From NCBI RefSeq assembly GCF_014048465.1, contig NZ_PDLY01000001.1, positions 62,001-126,000 of the forward strand: a DNA stretch of 64,000 bases, given 5' to 3'. Below the pieces are notes generated by a model, which saw only the letters and a program-made list of their open reading frames with translations, had not been told where the DNA came from and did no database searches. The DNA comes from Bombella mellum. GTDB taxonomy: Bacteria > Pseudomonadota > Alphaproteobacteria > Acetobacterales > Acetobacteraceae. A program made the position numbers and the translations under genes. Below are positions 1 to 8,315 of the stretch, piece by piece (position 1 is the first letter of the stretch; each line of letters begins with the position of its first letter).

Positions 1-244
1 GAAGGCCGGAGAAGGCCCGGTCGCAGTCTTCATCACTCATGTGCCCGAACAGTGCCATGCTCTGGCCGGAGAGACCGGCAATGCCGCTGTGCAGGGCCTC
101 CCGTGGGGTGTTGGCTCCGGCACGGGCCAGGGCACGGACGACATGCCGTGCCCAGCGGTCCGCCGTGAAGGCCGACATGCGGGAAATGACAAAACATTTG
201 CCTGCATCAGGGCCTTCGGCAGGGGTCCATTCAATGGTTTTCAT
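1..244 (-). CDS. Putative phage tail assembly chaperone (partial, runs off the window)
   Basis: ATG at 244, 12 bases after the stop of the tail tube gene; 81 codons are visible and the frame is still open at base 1. The N-terminus reads MKTIEWTPAEGPDAGKCFVI, followed by a helical stretch (SAFTADRWARHVVRALARAG). It has no recognisable catalytic motif. In phages of this type the gene after the DUF3277 tube protein is a small tail assembly chaperone, sometimes expressed with a programmed frameshift; the call rests on position and size rather than on a motif. Confidence 0.6.
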   Translation of the reverse strand, partial: MKTIEWTPAEGPDAGKCFVISRMSAFTADRWARHVVRALARAGANTPREALHSGIAGLSGQSMALFGHMSDEDCDRAFSGL

Positions 245-256
245 GGCAGGGCCGCC

Positions 257-700
257 TTACAGCCCTGCCGGGAGGACGTTTTCCCATGTGATGTTCACGG
301 TCCGGTTGCCCAGTGTCGTATCCCCTGCCGGAACGGGATCGTACTCCGTCAGGCAGCCATTGGTGAAGGTGAAACGCTGTCCCAGCCCGTGCAGCAGAAG
401 CTCGCCGTTCAGTTCATAGACCGTCCGGGCCTGCCGGGAGGCCGTGGTGATGGCATCGAAGACGGGAAGGGAGCGGGAACCGGCGGAGAAATGCAGGGCC
501 ATGTGATAGGCTGAAGGGACGAATCCCTTGTTGAGACGGCCATCAATGGAGAGGCTCGTCGTGGCCAGCTTCAGCTTCTGGGAGCCACTCCAGCCATGGT
601 CGGTTGCCCAGTTCTCCAGCGTGATGGGTGCATTGAACAGGGTCTTGACCGTGAGGGTGAAAACGGCGTCAGCCGAGGTGATGAGCGTAGTGCGGGACAT
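257..700 (-). CDS. Phage tail tube protein (DUF3277 family)
   Basis: 147 aa, beginning MSRTTLITSADAVFTLTV. It lies 3 bases after the sheath gene, the usual sheath-tube pair of contractile tails. The C-terminal half is beta-rich with the run of short strands expected of a tube subunit that stacks as hexameric rings (for example GELLLHGLGQRFTFTNG and NRTVNITWENVLPAGL). DUF3277 proteins of about this length are annotated as phage structural proteins next to DUF3383 sheaths. No frameshift or truncation is seen. Confidence 0.75.
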   Translation of the reverse strand: MSRTTLITSADAVFTLTVKTLFNAPITLENWATDHGWSGSQKLKLATTSLSIDGRLNKGFVPSAYHMALHFSAGSRSLPVFDAITTASRQARTVYELNGELLLHGLGQRFTFTNGCLTEYDPVPAGDTTLGNRTVNITWENVLPAGL

Positions 701-703
701 GAC

Positions 704-1873
704 TTACTGGACCTCGATGGATGCAAGATGAATGGACTGGACGGACTGGCCATCCGTGTACCAGAAGCGGCATGGGGGACTTCTGCGGGCGGCCCGGATG
801 TCGGCTGCGGCGGTGGAGGCATTGGGCTGGAAGTACCATCCCTGGCTCTGCACCGTGTCGCTGATGGTGGTTCCGGCGGCCTGATCGATCTGCTGTTTCT
901 GAAGGGATGTCAGCTGGATTCCGGGGCGGATGGCTCCGAAGCGAAGGGCCTGGTTGATGGTATCCTGCACGCTGGCCGAGATCAGCCCATCCCCGATGCT
1001 GTCATACGGAATCTGTCCGGTCTGGAGCAGAAGCGTGGTCAGGGCGGACTGGAAGGATGCATTGAGCCATATCTGGTTGATGTAGCTGTCCGCCCAGAGG
1101 AAAGACCCCGAGACATGCCCGTCCTCCAGCCACTGGAAGCGGCCCAGTCCGTTGGCATAGGCCCCGTAGAAATTGTAGCCGTTGGCCCGGAGGGTGGCGG
1201 CTGTCGTGGCATCGGTCACGCTGGGGGTGAGCAGCCCGCTGCGGCGGAAGCAGAGCGTTGTGCGTCCGGATGTTGCGCTGAAATCGAGCGAGGCCAGCCA
1301 GCCGAGACAGAAGGCGGCGGCCAGCGGGTCCTGATAAATCAGGGTGGTGCCATCAATGTTCCGGTTCTGCAACCATGTGCCGAAGCTGGCACTATTCTGC
1401 GGGTTGAGGGCCTGCTCGTCCGTGTCCCATGGGACATACCAGTAACGGTCCGTCGTGTCGGCCACCCATGTGGCGAAGGCCTGTTTCTGTGTCAGGGTGG
1501 GTTCCCACGTGGTGGTGAAGCCGGTGAAAGCCTGATTCTGGCTGGTGATGAGGTCCATCAGGCTGGCCGGGTCGGCCTGGTGGGCCGGGTCAGCCATATG
1601 GATCAGCAGGGTGGACGGTATCTGGGATGCATCGTCATGACTGGCGAAATAGACGGCGGCCATGCGGGCTTCCGGGCTGCTGGCGGGGAAGTCTTTCGTC
1701 ACGTCCGCCAGGGAGCCGTAAGATTTCAGCTGGCCTGTACCGAGAGCGGCTGAATCCGAAGGGAGCGTGATGAGCAGCCCGTTCATGAAAGGAACGCTAC
1801 TGGCTGTGCCCAGCGTGGCGGGATTGATGCTGACAGTCTGGGCAAGAGGGATGGTGCCGGTCAGGGAGGCCAT
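704..1873 (-). CDS. Phage tail sheath protein (DUF3383 family)
   Basis: 389 aa. The N-terminus MASLTGTIPLAQTVSINP and the segment KDFPASSPEARMAAVYFAS are typical of the DUF3383 family, a sheath-like protein of contractile tails. Sheath subunits polymerise around the tail tube and contract at infection. The length matches the family. A GGAGTG-type Shine-Dalgarno precedes the ATG at 1873. The protein is followed directly by the tube gene, which supports a myovirus-like tail rather than a siphovirus one. Confidence 0.85.
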   Translation of the reverse strand: MASLTGTIPLAQTVSINPATLGTASSVPFMNGLLITLPSDSAALGTGQLKSYGSLADVTKDFPASSPEARMAAVYFASHDDASQIPSTLLIHMADPAHQADPASLMDLITSQNQAFTGFTTTWEPTLTQKQAFATWVADTTDRYWYVPWDTDEQALNPQNSASFGTWLQNRNIDGTTLIYQDPLAAAFCLGWLASLDFSATSGRTTLCFRRSGLLTPSVTDATTAATLRANGYNFYGAYANGLGRFQWLEDGHVSGSFLWADSYINQIWLNASFQSALTTLLLQTGQIPYDSIGDGLISASVQDTINQALRFGAIRPGIQLTSLQKQQIDQAAGTTISDTVQSQGWYFQPNASTAAADIRAARRSPPCRFWYTDGQSVQSIHLASIEVQ

Positions 1874-1903
1874 GATGGAGTGTCCTTGTCTGTGAAAAAG
1901 GAA

Positions 1904-2485
1904 TCAGTGGTCGGCAGATGGGAGGAGGGTGGTCAGGGTGGCTTCCACCATGGAGGCCATGCCGAGGGCCGTGGCCGTCTCGGCCGGGCGTTTCAGGGTG
2001 GTCATGATGATGAGACGCAGTGTCAGGGTGGCGGAGGCCTCATACTGCTGTTCCGCACTGGTGAAGTCCTGCTGTGTGAGCGGCCCGGTGTCTATGGGGG
2101 CCATGTCAGGTCGTCTGTGGCGGAACCATGCCACGGTCCGCCGGTCCCGCCACAGGGTGCTGACACTGCTCAGAACCGTCAGGGATTCAGGCCCACGGGC
2201 GGTGAGCCGGATGGACAGTTCCACGGGCTGGGAGATGGTGACGCCTTCTTCATCATGGTCATGGCTGTTGGTGGCGAGCGGACGGCGTGTGGTCGGCTGC
2301 ATGACGAGATGGCTGCCTGAGGGCATGGGCAGACGGTTCTGCTGGCCCTGGAAGAGGCTCCAGTTTTCAGGCAGAATCTCTGCTTTCAGCCAGTCTCCCA
2401 GCATCTGCATGACCGTGCTGTCTGTCGGGGTCAGCTGGAACTCTGTCGGCATGGAATCTGGCGGGTGACGATCAGGCGGCACCAT
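1904..2485 (-). CDS. Phage neck terminator protein-like (LIC_12616 / gp12-like family)
   Basis: 193 aa from the ATG at 2485, which has GGGGAG seven bases upstream; a second ATG at 2452 would give 182 aa but has no clear ribosome binding site. The longer form overlaps the upstream gene by 55 bases. The protein contains MQMLGDWLKAEILPE near the N-terminus and VELSIRLTARGPESLTVLS in the middle, fitting the small neck or collar proteins found just upstream of DUF3383 sheaths. These complete the head-to-tail joint. The family assignment is from memory of the pattern and its position, so it is moderate. Confidence 0.6.
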   Translation of the reverse strand: MVPPDRHPPDSMPTEFQLTPTDSTVMQMLGDWLKAEILPENWSLFQGQQNRLPMPSGSHLVMQPTTRRPLATNSHDHDEEGVTISQPVELSIRLTARGPESLTVLSSVSTLWRDRRTVAWFRHRRPDMAPIDTGPLTQQDFTSAEQQYEASATLTLRLIIMTTLKRPAETATALGMASMVEATLTTLLPSADH

Positions 2486-2820
2486 TCATTGGCTCCCCAT
2501 TGTTCGAGTATTTTCGTGACCAGCCATTCCGATCCTTCAAACAGGAGGCTGTCGCCCCCGCTCTGCAGAGGGCGGCTGAGTGTGTGGGCATGGCCCTGGA
2601 GAAAGACGGTGCGGCTTTCTCCCTGCTGGGCGATGTCCCCGACGAGCTGGAGGAGCGTGGCCGGGGCGGGCTGGATGTCGACCAGTACCGGGATGTCCTC
2701 ATGAAGTGGGGTCGTGCTGTAGTCGGCGGCAATCTGGCTGCCTGTCATGCGGCGGAGAATGGCGGGCTGAAGCGGGTTGATGGTGGTCGTCACGCTGCTG
2801 GCGAGAGAGAAGAGATTCAT
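2431..2820 (-). CDS. Phage protein of unknown function, probably head-tail joining
   Basis: 129 aa, ATG at 2820 with a GGAAGG motif nine bases upstream. Beta-rich, with PVLVDIQPAPATLLQLVGD and LLFEGSEWLVTKILEQWG; no catalytic motif. It lies between the DUF4054 gene and the neck terminator, where tailed phages encode head-completion or stopper proteins, so a joining role is inferred from position only. Its 3' end overlaps the next gene. The gap between it and the DUF4054 gene (2821-3205) is occupied by a plus-strand gene instead of another late gene. Confidence 0.6.
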   Translation of the reverse strand: MNLFSLASSVTTTINPLQPAILRRMTGSQIAADYSTTPLHEDIPVLVDIQPAPATLLQLVGDIAQQGESRTVFLQGHAHTLSRPLQSGGDSLLFEGSEWLVTKILEQWGANEWCRLIVTRQIPCRQSSS

Positions 2821-2957
2821 GCTGTCTGGCCTTCCATCAGGTGGTGAAACCGGTCAGGCGGGACTGGATTGACGAAAGCGCATGACTGCGCCACCTTACG
2901 GTCAGTTCTGGCTGGTTGCGGATGCGTGTCCAGCCAGTGAGACAGGAGTGAGATCGT

Positions 2958-3149
2958 ATGTATGGTGCTGTAACCGGCAAGACCGTGCTGTTTGCCGTGG
3001 TGCTGATCCTGTGTCTGCTTTCTCTGACACGGACCATTTTCCTGATGATGCGGGCCGGTGATGGCAAGCGTATCACCTTCGGTACGCTGGTCCATCTCGT
3101 GGTGCCTTTCCTGTTCGCCTATGTCGTGTGGTGGCTGCTCTGGCACTGA
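2958..3149 (+). CDS. Small two-span membrane protein on the opposite strand of the late operon
   Basis: 63 aa with two hydrophobic helices (about residues 9-29, VLFAVVLILCLLSLTRTIFL, and 44-62, LVHLVVPFLFAYVVWWLLW) joined by a short basic loop. ATG at 2958 is preceded by CAGGAG at nine bases, and a hairpin terminator follows 23 bases after the stop. It faces against all neighbouring phage genes. Together these signs make it a real, independently transcribed gene, perhaps a moron-type accessory gene or a small membrane-acting protein. No family is recognised. In 2821-2957 I see only a poor promoter candidate (TTGACG at 2869). Confidence 0.7.
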   Translation: MYGAVTGKTVLFAVVLILCLLSLTRTIFLMMRAGDGKRITFGTLVHLVVPFLFAYVVWWLLWH

Positions 3150-3172
3150 GAGCATCAGGCGATGATGGATGA

Positions 3173-3202
3173 CGGCCCGCCCTGCTGGAGCGGGCCGTTT
3201 CT
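3173..3202 (+). terminator. Terminator of the small plus-strand membrane gene
   Basis: Perfect 8-bp stem CGGCCCGC / GCGGGCCG with a nine-base loop, then TTTCT. The T run is on the plus strand, so it serves the plus-strand gene ending at 3149 and not the minus-strand phage genes. Confidence 0.75.
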
Positions 3203-3205
3203 GTA

Positions 3206-4151
<946 letters not shown>

Positions 4152-4154
4152 GGT

Positions 4155-5180
4155 TCAGATTCCTGTCATGGTGACACAGGCCACCGGGTAGAACCAGATG
4201 GTTCCCCATGTGCCCTGGGACTTTTTCTGGCGGATGTAGGAGCTGTAGCGTTCGACCGCATGGGCACGCAGTTTCTCGGTAAAGGCGGTGGTGACACTTT
4301 CCTGCCCGTCCACTTCCCGCAGGAAGAGCTGCATCTGCGTGACCTTGCTGAGGCCACCGGACAGCGTGCTGCCGGCTTCCGGCAGGGTCTCGATCTTCAG
4401 GTTGGGCAGGTTCTCCCGCAGCAGTTCACGAAGGGAGACACGGAACTGGTTCGTATACAGCAGGCACTGCTGCCGCTCCGTCGGAATGACGAGGGTCAGG
4501 GGGCTTTCCAGCGTGACATTTCCGCCCATCTGTTCGGAAAGCTGCTGGAAGGCCTTGAGAATGTCGGCATAGACCTGCATCGGGTCGGTCATGCTCAGCC
4601 AGTCGCTGCTGCCTGTTGCCGCCCCGGAAGGAGCAATCTTTGGGGTGGGCTGGATGGCCGGTGGCAGGGCCGTGTCATTGAGGGCACCACGCAGCTGGAG
4701 GCCTTCCATCCCGAAGAGGCTGATGCGGTTACTCGTCTTGTTCAGGACGGAGATGGACGCCTCATTCTTGCGGGAGACCCAGTCAAGCCGTGCCGTCCCC
4801 ATGCGTTCTGCCTCCCGTTCCCCCCAGCGGGTCCATGTCTGGAAATGGAAGGACTGACGCTGCACCCAGTTGGCGTTGACGTCACTGTCCCCGGAGCTGT
4901 CATAGTCTCCATAGGAAGCCGTCTGGCCGGAAAGTTCGATAAAGGGGAATTGCGCCGTGTCCGTCAGCCAGTCGCCTTTCTGGCCCTGGCCATAGATGGC
5001 CTCGGCCCGGATGGGCGTGATGAGAGCCTTGATGGTGCGAGGGTCGGCATAGGTGGAAAAGATGGACGGAATGCCGGAATTGGGAGCTGTCACGGCACCG
5101 TCGAAGGCCATGGCGTGGTCAAGCACGCCATGAATGCCGAAGTCACGTTTCAGCATGGCGGAAGAAATGGAGTGGGGCAT
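4155..5180 (-). CDS. Phage major capsid protein (DUF2184 family)
   Basis: 341 aa. It carries features of DUF2184 capsids: the segment GDWLTDTAQFPFIELSGQTA, a run rich in Asp/Ser (YGDYDSSGDSDVNANW) and a central segment PLTLVIPTERQQCLLYTN. The helix-rich TRWGEREAERMG segment precedes the part resembling an HK97-type spine. Length fits the family. It lies after the protease and cement genes and before DUF4054, the normal place. The protein would form the icosahedral shell after proteolytic maturation. Confidence 0.85.
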   Translation of the reverse strand: MPHSISSAMLKRDFGIHGVLDHAMAFDGAVTAPNSGIPSIFSTYADPRTIKALITPIRAEAIYGQGQKGDWLTDTAQFPFIELSGQTASYGDYDSSGDSDVNANWVQRQSFHFQTWTRWGEREAERMGTARLDWVSRKNEASISVLNKTSNRISLFGMEGLQLRGALNDTALPPAIQPTPKIAPSGAATGSSDWLSMTDPMQVYADILKAFQQLSEQMGGNVTLESPLTLVIPTERQQCLLYTNQFRVSLRELLRENLPNLKIETLPEAGSTLSGGLSKVTQMQLFLREVDGQESVTTAFTEKLRAHAVERYSSYIRQKKSQGTWGTIWFYPVACVTMTGI

Positions 5181-5233
5181 GGTGATACCTTGCTTGTGGT
5201 CGGGAGCGGAGGGGCGGGCGGTTTGAAGAGGGT

Positions 5234-5734
5234 TCAGGCCGTCATGGGGTGCATGGGGCCGGAAATGATGATCGGTTCTCCTGCATTGCCGCCACGGGAG
5301 ACCGTCCAGCCTGTGGCCACGGTTCCCTGCGGTGCGTTGCCTGCCGGGGCCGTCTGGAGGCTGCCGTCATCTGTGGAGGCATGGACGGCCTGTCCCGCCG
5401 TGGCTGCTGTGCTGGCCACGGCCCAGAAGTCTCCGCCCTCAGCAAGGCTGGCCATGAAGCCCTGCGGCAGGGTCATGGTGGCGGACTGGAGATACTGCGT
5501 CGTCAGCCCCTGCTGCGAATGGTAGAGGAAGCCCGCCGGTGTGGTGGTGCCGGTATGGCTCAGGCTCACGCCGTCTTCATGACGCCAGACGAAACGGGCA
5601 ATGGTCAGCCCGCCCTCTCCGGCGATGAATCCCCCTTCCGGGGCGATGGCCGTGCGGATGGGATTGGCACTGGCCGGGGCTCCGGGAAAGCCCTGCGGCC
5701 ATGTGTAGGAGACAGTCTGCTGGAAATCGGACAT
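5234..5734 (-). CDS. Phage structural cement (capsid decoration) protein, Gp24-like
   Basis: 166 aa beginning MSDFQQTVSYTWPQGFPGAP, a start seen in cement proteins encoded between the prohead protease and DUF2184 capsid genes. Glycine- and alanine-rich, beta-strand prone (EGGLTIARFVWRHEDGVSLS), no enzymatic motif. Cement proteins bind the outside of the capsid and stabilise it. The ending GEPIIISGPMHPMTA is also seen in such proteins. ATG at 5734. Confidence 0.7.
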   Translation of the reverse strand: MSDFQQTVSYTWPQGFPGAPASANPIRTAIAPEGGFIAGEGGLTIARFVWRHEDGVSLSHTGTTTPAGFLYHSQQGLTTQYLQSATMTLPQGFMASLAEGGDFWAVASTAATAGQAVHASTDDGSLQTAPAGNAPQGTVATGWTVSRGGNAGEPIIISGPMHPMTA

Positions 5735-5769
5735 GGATGTGCTTTCTGTAAATCTGGGCAGGAATGGGG

Positions 5770-6699
5770 TCAGTAACGGCGTGGGGCCGTATACCCGGTG
5801 GTGGTTTCATCAGCGGCAGGAGCGTGCGTGACGGGCGGGGTCATGGCCTCCAGACGGGTCTGGACGAGGGCATGAAGACCGGCCTGATTGATGGCGGCGA
5901 GACTGTCCGCTGCCATGCCGGACTGCCGGAGGGCATAGCGGTAGACGTCATCGGCACTTTCCATGCCATGAACCTCTCCGACCAGAGGGCGGACAAGGCG
6001 GCGTGCCTCCTCCGTGGCCTGGCGCAGGGTACGGTCGGCGGAAAGGGCCTTCTGGATGGCCTCGTTCAGGGCAGATTCCGCCTCTTCATGGCGGGGTACC
6101 TCGGCGGCGGGCGTGTTGTCTTTCCGTGTCATGGTGGTGGCTGCTTTCCCTGTGGCTGAAGAATCATGGACCAGTACGTCAGGGCCGGCCCGTCCTTTTG
6201 TTACGAGAGCAATATGGTTTCCCCGGATGTTGATCATGCGTCCGTCATAGGGCTGACCCTCATGGGTGCCCGGTGTCATGTCCGCCTCATAGGCATAGCC
6301 GCAGGACAGTTCCTTCTGGTCACCGGACTGGATGCGGGTGATGGCAGGACCATCAAAGATGACCATGCCGACCGTCAGGTAGGGGCTTTCGAAGCGGGCA
6401 TTGTCCATGGTGGAGCCGACTGTCAGTTCCCTTGGGTGGGCGTCTGCACTGGTGGGGACGTGTTCCTCCAGAACAGGCAGGGAGTTGAAACTGTCTGCCG
6501 CCCTTTCCAGTTCCTTCGGGTCCCGCAGGAGGCGGTAGGACTGGTCCGGGTTCAGGCCCAGCCGGACATGGTCGGGAATTTCCCGTCCCTGATAGAGGCA
6601 GATGTTGGCCTTGCTGATGGGAGTCCGTTCCACACGGAGACGTCCGTTGTCATCAAAACTGCGGACGGAACCGGTGCGGTCATAGGCGAGAATGGTCAT
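5770..6699 (-). CDS. Phage DUF2213 protein, probable prohead maturation protease
   Basis: 309 aa. N-terminal half shows the DUF2213 pattern: YDRTGSVRSFDDNGRLRVE, then SLPVLEEHVPTS, ELTVGSTMDNARFESPYL, the conserved KELSCGYAYEADMTPGTHEG and a GNHIALVTKGRAGPDV box. DUF2213 proteins are regarded as head proteases with a C-terminal scaffold; the helical, charged C-terminal 120 residues here fit a scaffold tail. Its ATG at 6699 overlaps the portal stop by four bases (ATGA), so translation is coupled. Confidence 0.8.
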   Translation of the reverse strand: MTILAYDRTGSVRSFDDNGRLRVERTPISKANICLYQGREIPDHVRLGLNPDQSYRLLRDPKELERAADSFNSLPVLEEHVPTSADAHPRELTVGSTMDNARFESPYLTVGMVIFDGPAITRIQSGDQKELSCGYAYEADMTPGTHEGQPYDGRMINIRGNHIALVTKGRAGPDVLVHDSSATGKAATTMTRKDNTPAAEVPRHEEAESALNEAIQKALSADRTLRQATEEARRLVRPLVGEVHGMESADDVYRYALRQSGMAADSLAAINQAGLHALVQTRLEAMTPPVTHAPAADETTTGYTAPRRY

Positions 6700-8135
6700 G
6701 AGGCCTCGGATGGCTGTGGTTGTGTGGTCTGCTGCCAGAGGGGCTTGAAGGTGATCTCCAGCGCAGGGTCGGTGTCTCCCCAGAGGTTGAGCTGGATCAG
6801 GGTGAGCAGGCGGCTCAGCACGGGCCGCATGTAGGCTTCCTGAAAAGCGGCGATCTCATCGTAGAACACCCTGATCTCTCCGGCTGAGGAGGCGTTCAGC
6901 CCGTTGGGGGTGATGCCGAAGAGCTTCACGAGCGGGATGCCGGGGATGGAGGCCATGGCTTCCATGGCCTGGGCCTGTAGGTCGGCAAGTCCTGTCAGGG
7001 GTGTGGCCACGATGGACACATCCTCGTTCTGCCGGTCGGCCACGATGATGTCCTGTCCTTCGGAAATTTTCTGCATGAAGGAGGCCCGCCCTGTGATGGA
7101 GGCTGTCGGGTCGGCCTCATCGCCGGTGCCGGTGGCCATCAGGCTGCCCATGTCGGTCTTCAGGACAAGCCTAGAGAAATTGGCCGTGATGTTGCTGATG
7201 CTGTTGCGGGTCCGCAGGAAGTTGTGGACATAGGGGCGTAGCTGCTGTGTCAGGCTCATCCCGCCGAAATTGAATGATGGTTTGAAGAGGTCGGATACGC
7301 CATAGGGCACCATGCTGATGAGCCTGTCCCGATGGACAAGGCTACCCTGCACCCACCAGTTGCGGGGCCGGTAATAGTCATCCTGCAGGGGGGAGTCGGC
7401 ATTGTAGGCGTTGGGTGTGGTCCAGACCGGTTCGATGTTTTTCAGCCCGGCCAGAGTTCCCCTGCGGACCCCGTGGGGGGTGAGGGGCAGAGGGAGTGTC
7501 TGCCCATAGGTCGTGCGGGGCGTGTCCGCCATGTTGAGCCAGATATGGCCGATGCCGTAGAGCAGGCTGTCCAGAATCTGCTGGTGCAGCAGCTCGCGGA
7601 CATTCAGCCGTTTCAGTTCCACATCCAGCGCATGAAGGCGGGTTGCGGGATCTGGCGGAAGAGCCGGAGAGGGATGGTCCGTGGGGTTGTGGGTGCTGAG
7701 GCTGATCCATTCCCGTGTGGCTTCCCGTGCGATGACATCACAGGGTTTGCGGAACTCCGCCCGCTGGGCCATCTGGGCGAGGGTCGGATACCCCAGAAAA
7801 CCAAGCCCGTCGGCCATCCATGATGGTTGGGCTGCCGTCTGTCCCATGGCCCAGCTGGTCATGTCCATCATGGTCGTGGGAGCAGAATCCATCCCGGGCT
7901 GGTCATGCCCTTCCGGCACGACGCCCGGCGGTGGCCGGTAGGGGGCGAGTGGCGTGGCCGTCGTCCTGTCATCGGGGGCAGGGATGGTGTGGGAGGCCCG
8001 CCACAGACGGGTCAGCCAGTGGGGGCTTGTCTTTCCGGCCGTACTGGTGTGACGTGGAGCAGTGGGTTCCTGCCGAGGGCGTGCGGTCGTTGTGGTCTGT
8101 TTTTCAAACAGACGGGTGAGAGAAAAACCGGGCAT
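6696..8135 (-). CDS. Phage portal protein (DUF1073 family)
   Basis: 479 aa from the ATG at 8135; a TTG two codons earlier is also possible. The typical DUF1073 region begins near CDVIAREATREWISLST and continues through LLHQQILDSLLYGIGHIWLNM. An internal segment NGLNASSAGEIRVFYDEIAAFQEAY resembles the stem and crown helices of portals. The portal ring sits at one capsid vertex and is the channel for DNA packaging. Public annotations sometimes label DUF1073 proteins as anti-CBASS Acb1-like; gene order supports portal here. It overlaps the protease gene by four bases. Confidence 0.85.
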   Translation of the reverse strand: MPGFSLTRLFEKQTTTTARPRQEPTAPRHTSTAGKTSPHWLTRLWRASHTIPAPDDRTTATPLAPYRPPPGVVPEGHDQPGMDSAPTTMMDMTSWAMGQTAAQPSWMADGLGFLGYPTLAQMAQRAEFRKPCDVIAREATREWISLSTHNPTDHPSPALPPDPATRLHALDVELKRLNVRELLHQQILDSLLYGIGHIWLNMADTPRTTYGQTLPLPLTPHGVRRGTLAGLKNIEPVWTTPNAYNADSPLQDDYYRPRNWWVQGSLVHRDRLISMVPYGVSDLFKPSFNFGGMSLTQQLRPYVHNFLRTRNSISNITANFSRLVLKTDMGSLMATGTGDEADPTASITGRASFMQKISEGQDIIVADRQNEDVSIVATPLTGLADLQAQAMEAMASIPGIPLVKLFGITPNGLNASSAGEIRVFYDEIAAFQEAYMRPVLSRLLTLIQLNLWGDTDPALEITFKPLWQQTTQPQPSEAS

Positions 8136-8171
8136 GGGCAAGGCCTATCTGTAACGGAAAGGAAACGTGTC

Positions 8172-8303
8172 ATGAGATGGATCGACTGGAAGGCATCATC
8201 ACAACATATTGCCGGACGGATGCTTCTGCTGGCCCTGCTGGGTGGCCTGATACTGGGGGGAGCCGTGGGCGGCGGGCTGGTCTGGGCTCTCAGTCATCTG
8301 TGA
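8172..8303 (+). CDS. Tiny single-span membrane protein on the opposite strand of the late operon
   Basis: 43 aa: basic N-terminus (MRWIDWKASSQHIAGR) followed by one glycine-rich membrane helix (about residues 17-41, LLLALLGGLILGGAVGGGLV). ATG at 8172 has AAGGAAA at eight bases, and a terminator hairpin covers the stop codon. It sits in the 180-base space between the portal and large terminase genes and points the opposite way. The GxxxG-type pattern of the helix suggests helix-helix association. Same design as the gene at 2958. Function unknown; candidate moron, lysis-associated or superinfection-exclusion protein (inference). Confidence 0.65.
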   Translation: MRWIDWKASSQHIAGRMLLLALLGGLILGGAVGGGLVWALSHL

Positions 8304-8314
8304 GAGCCGTTTCC
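8285..8314 (+). terminator. Terminator overlapping the stop codon of the 43-aa gene
   Basis: Stem GGCTCTCA / TGAGAGCC (8 bp, perfect) with an eight-base loop, followed by GTTTCC. The second arm includes the TGA stop of the small gene. Orientation of the T run fits the plus strand. Confidence 0.65.
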
Positions 8315-8315
8315 A

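Noticed and set aside
6696-8135. Anti-CBASS Acb1 function for the DUF1073 protein
   Set aside because: Position between terminase and protease and its portal-like length and helices support portal; I see no basis for a defence-evasion role.
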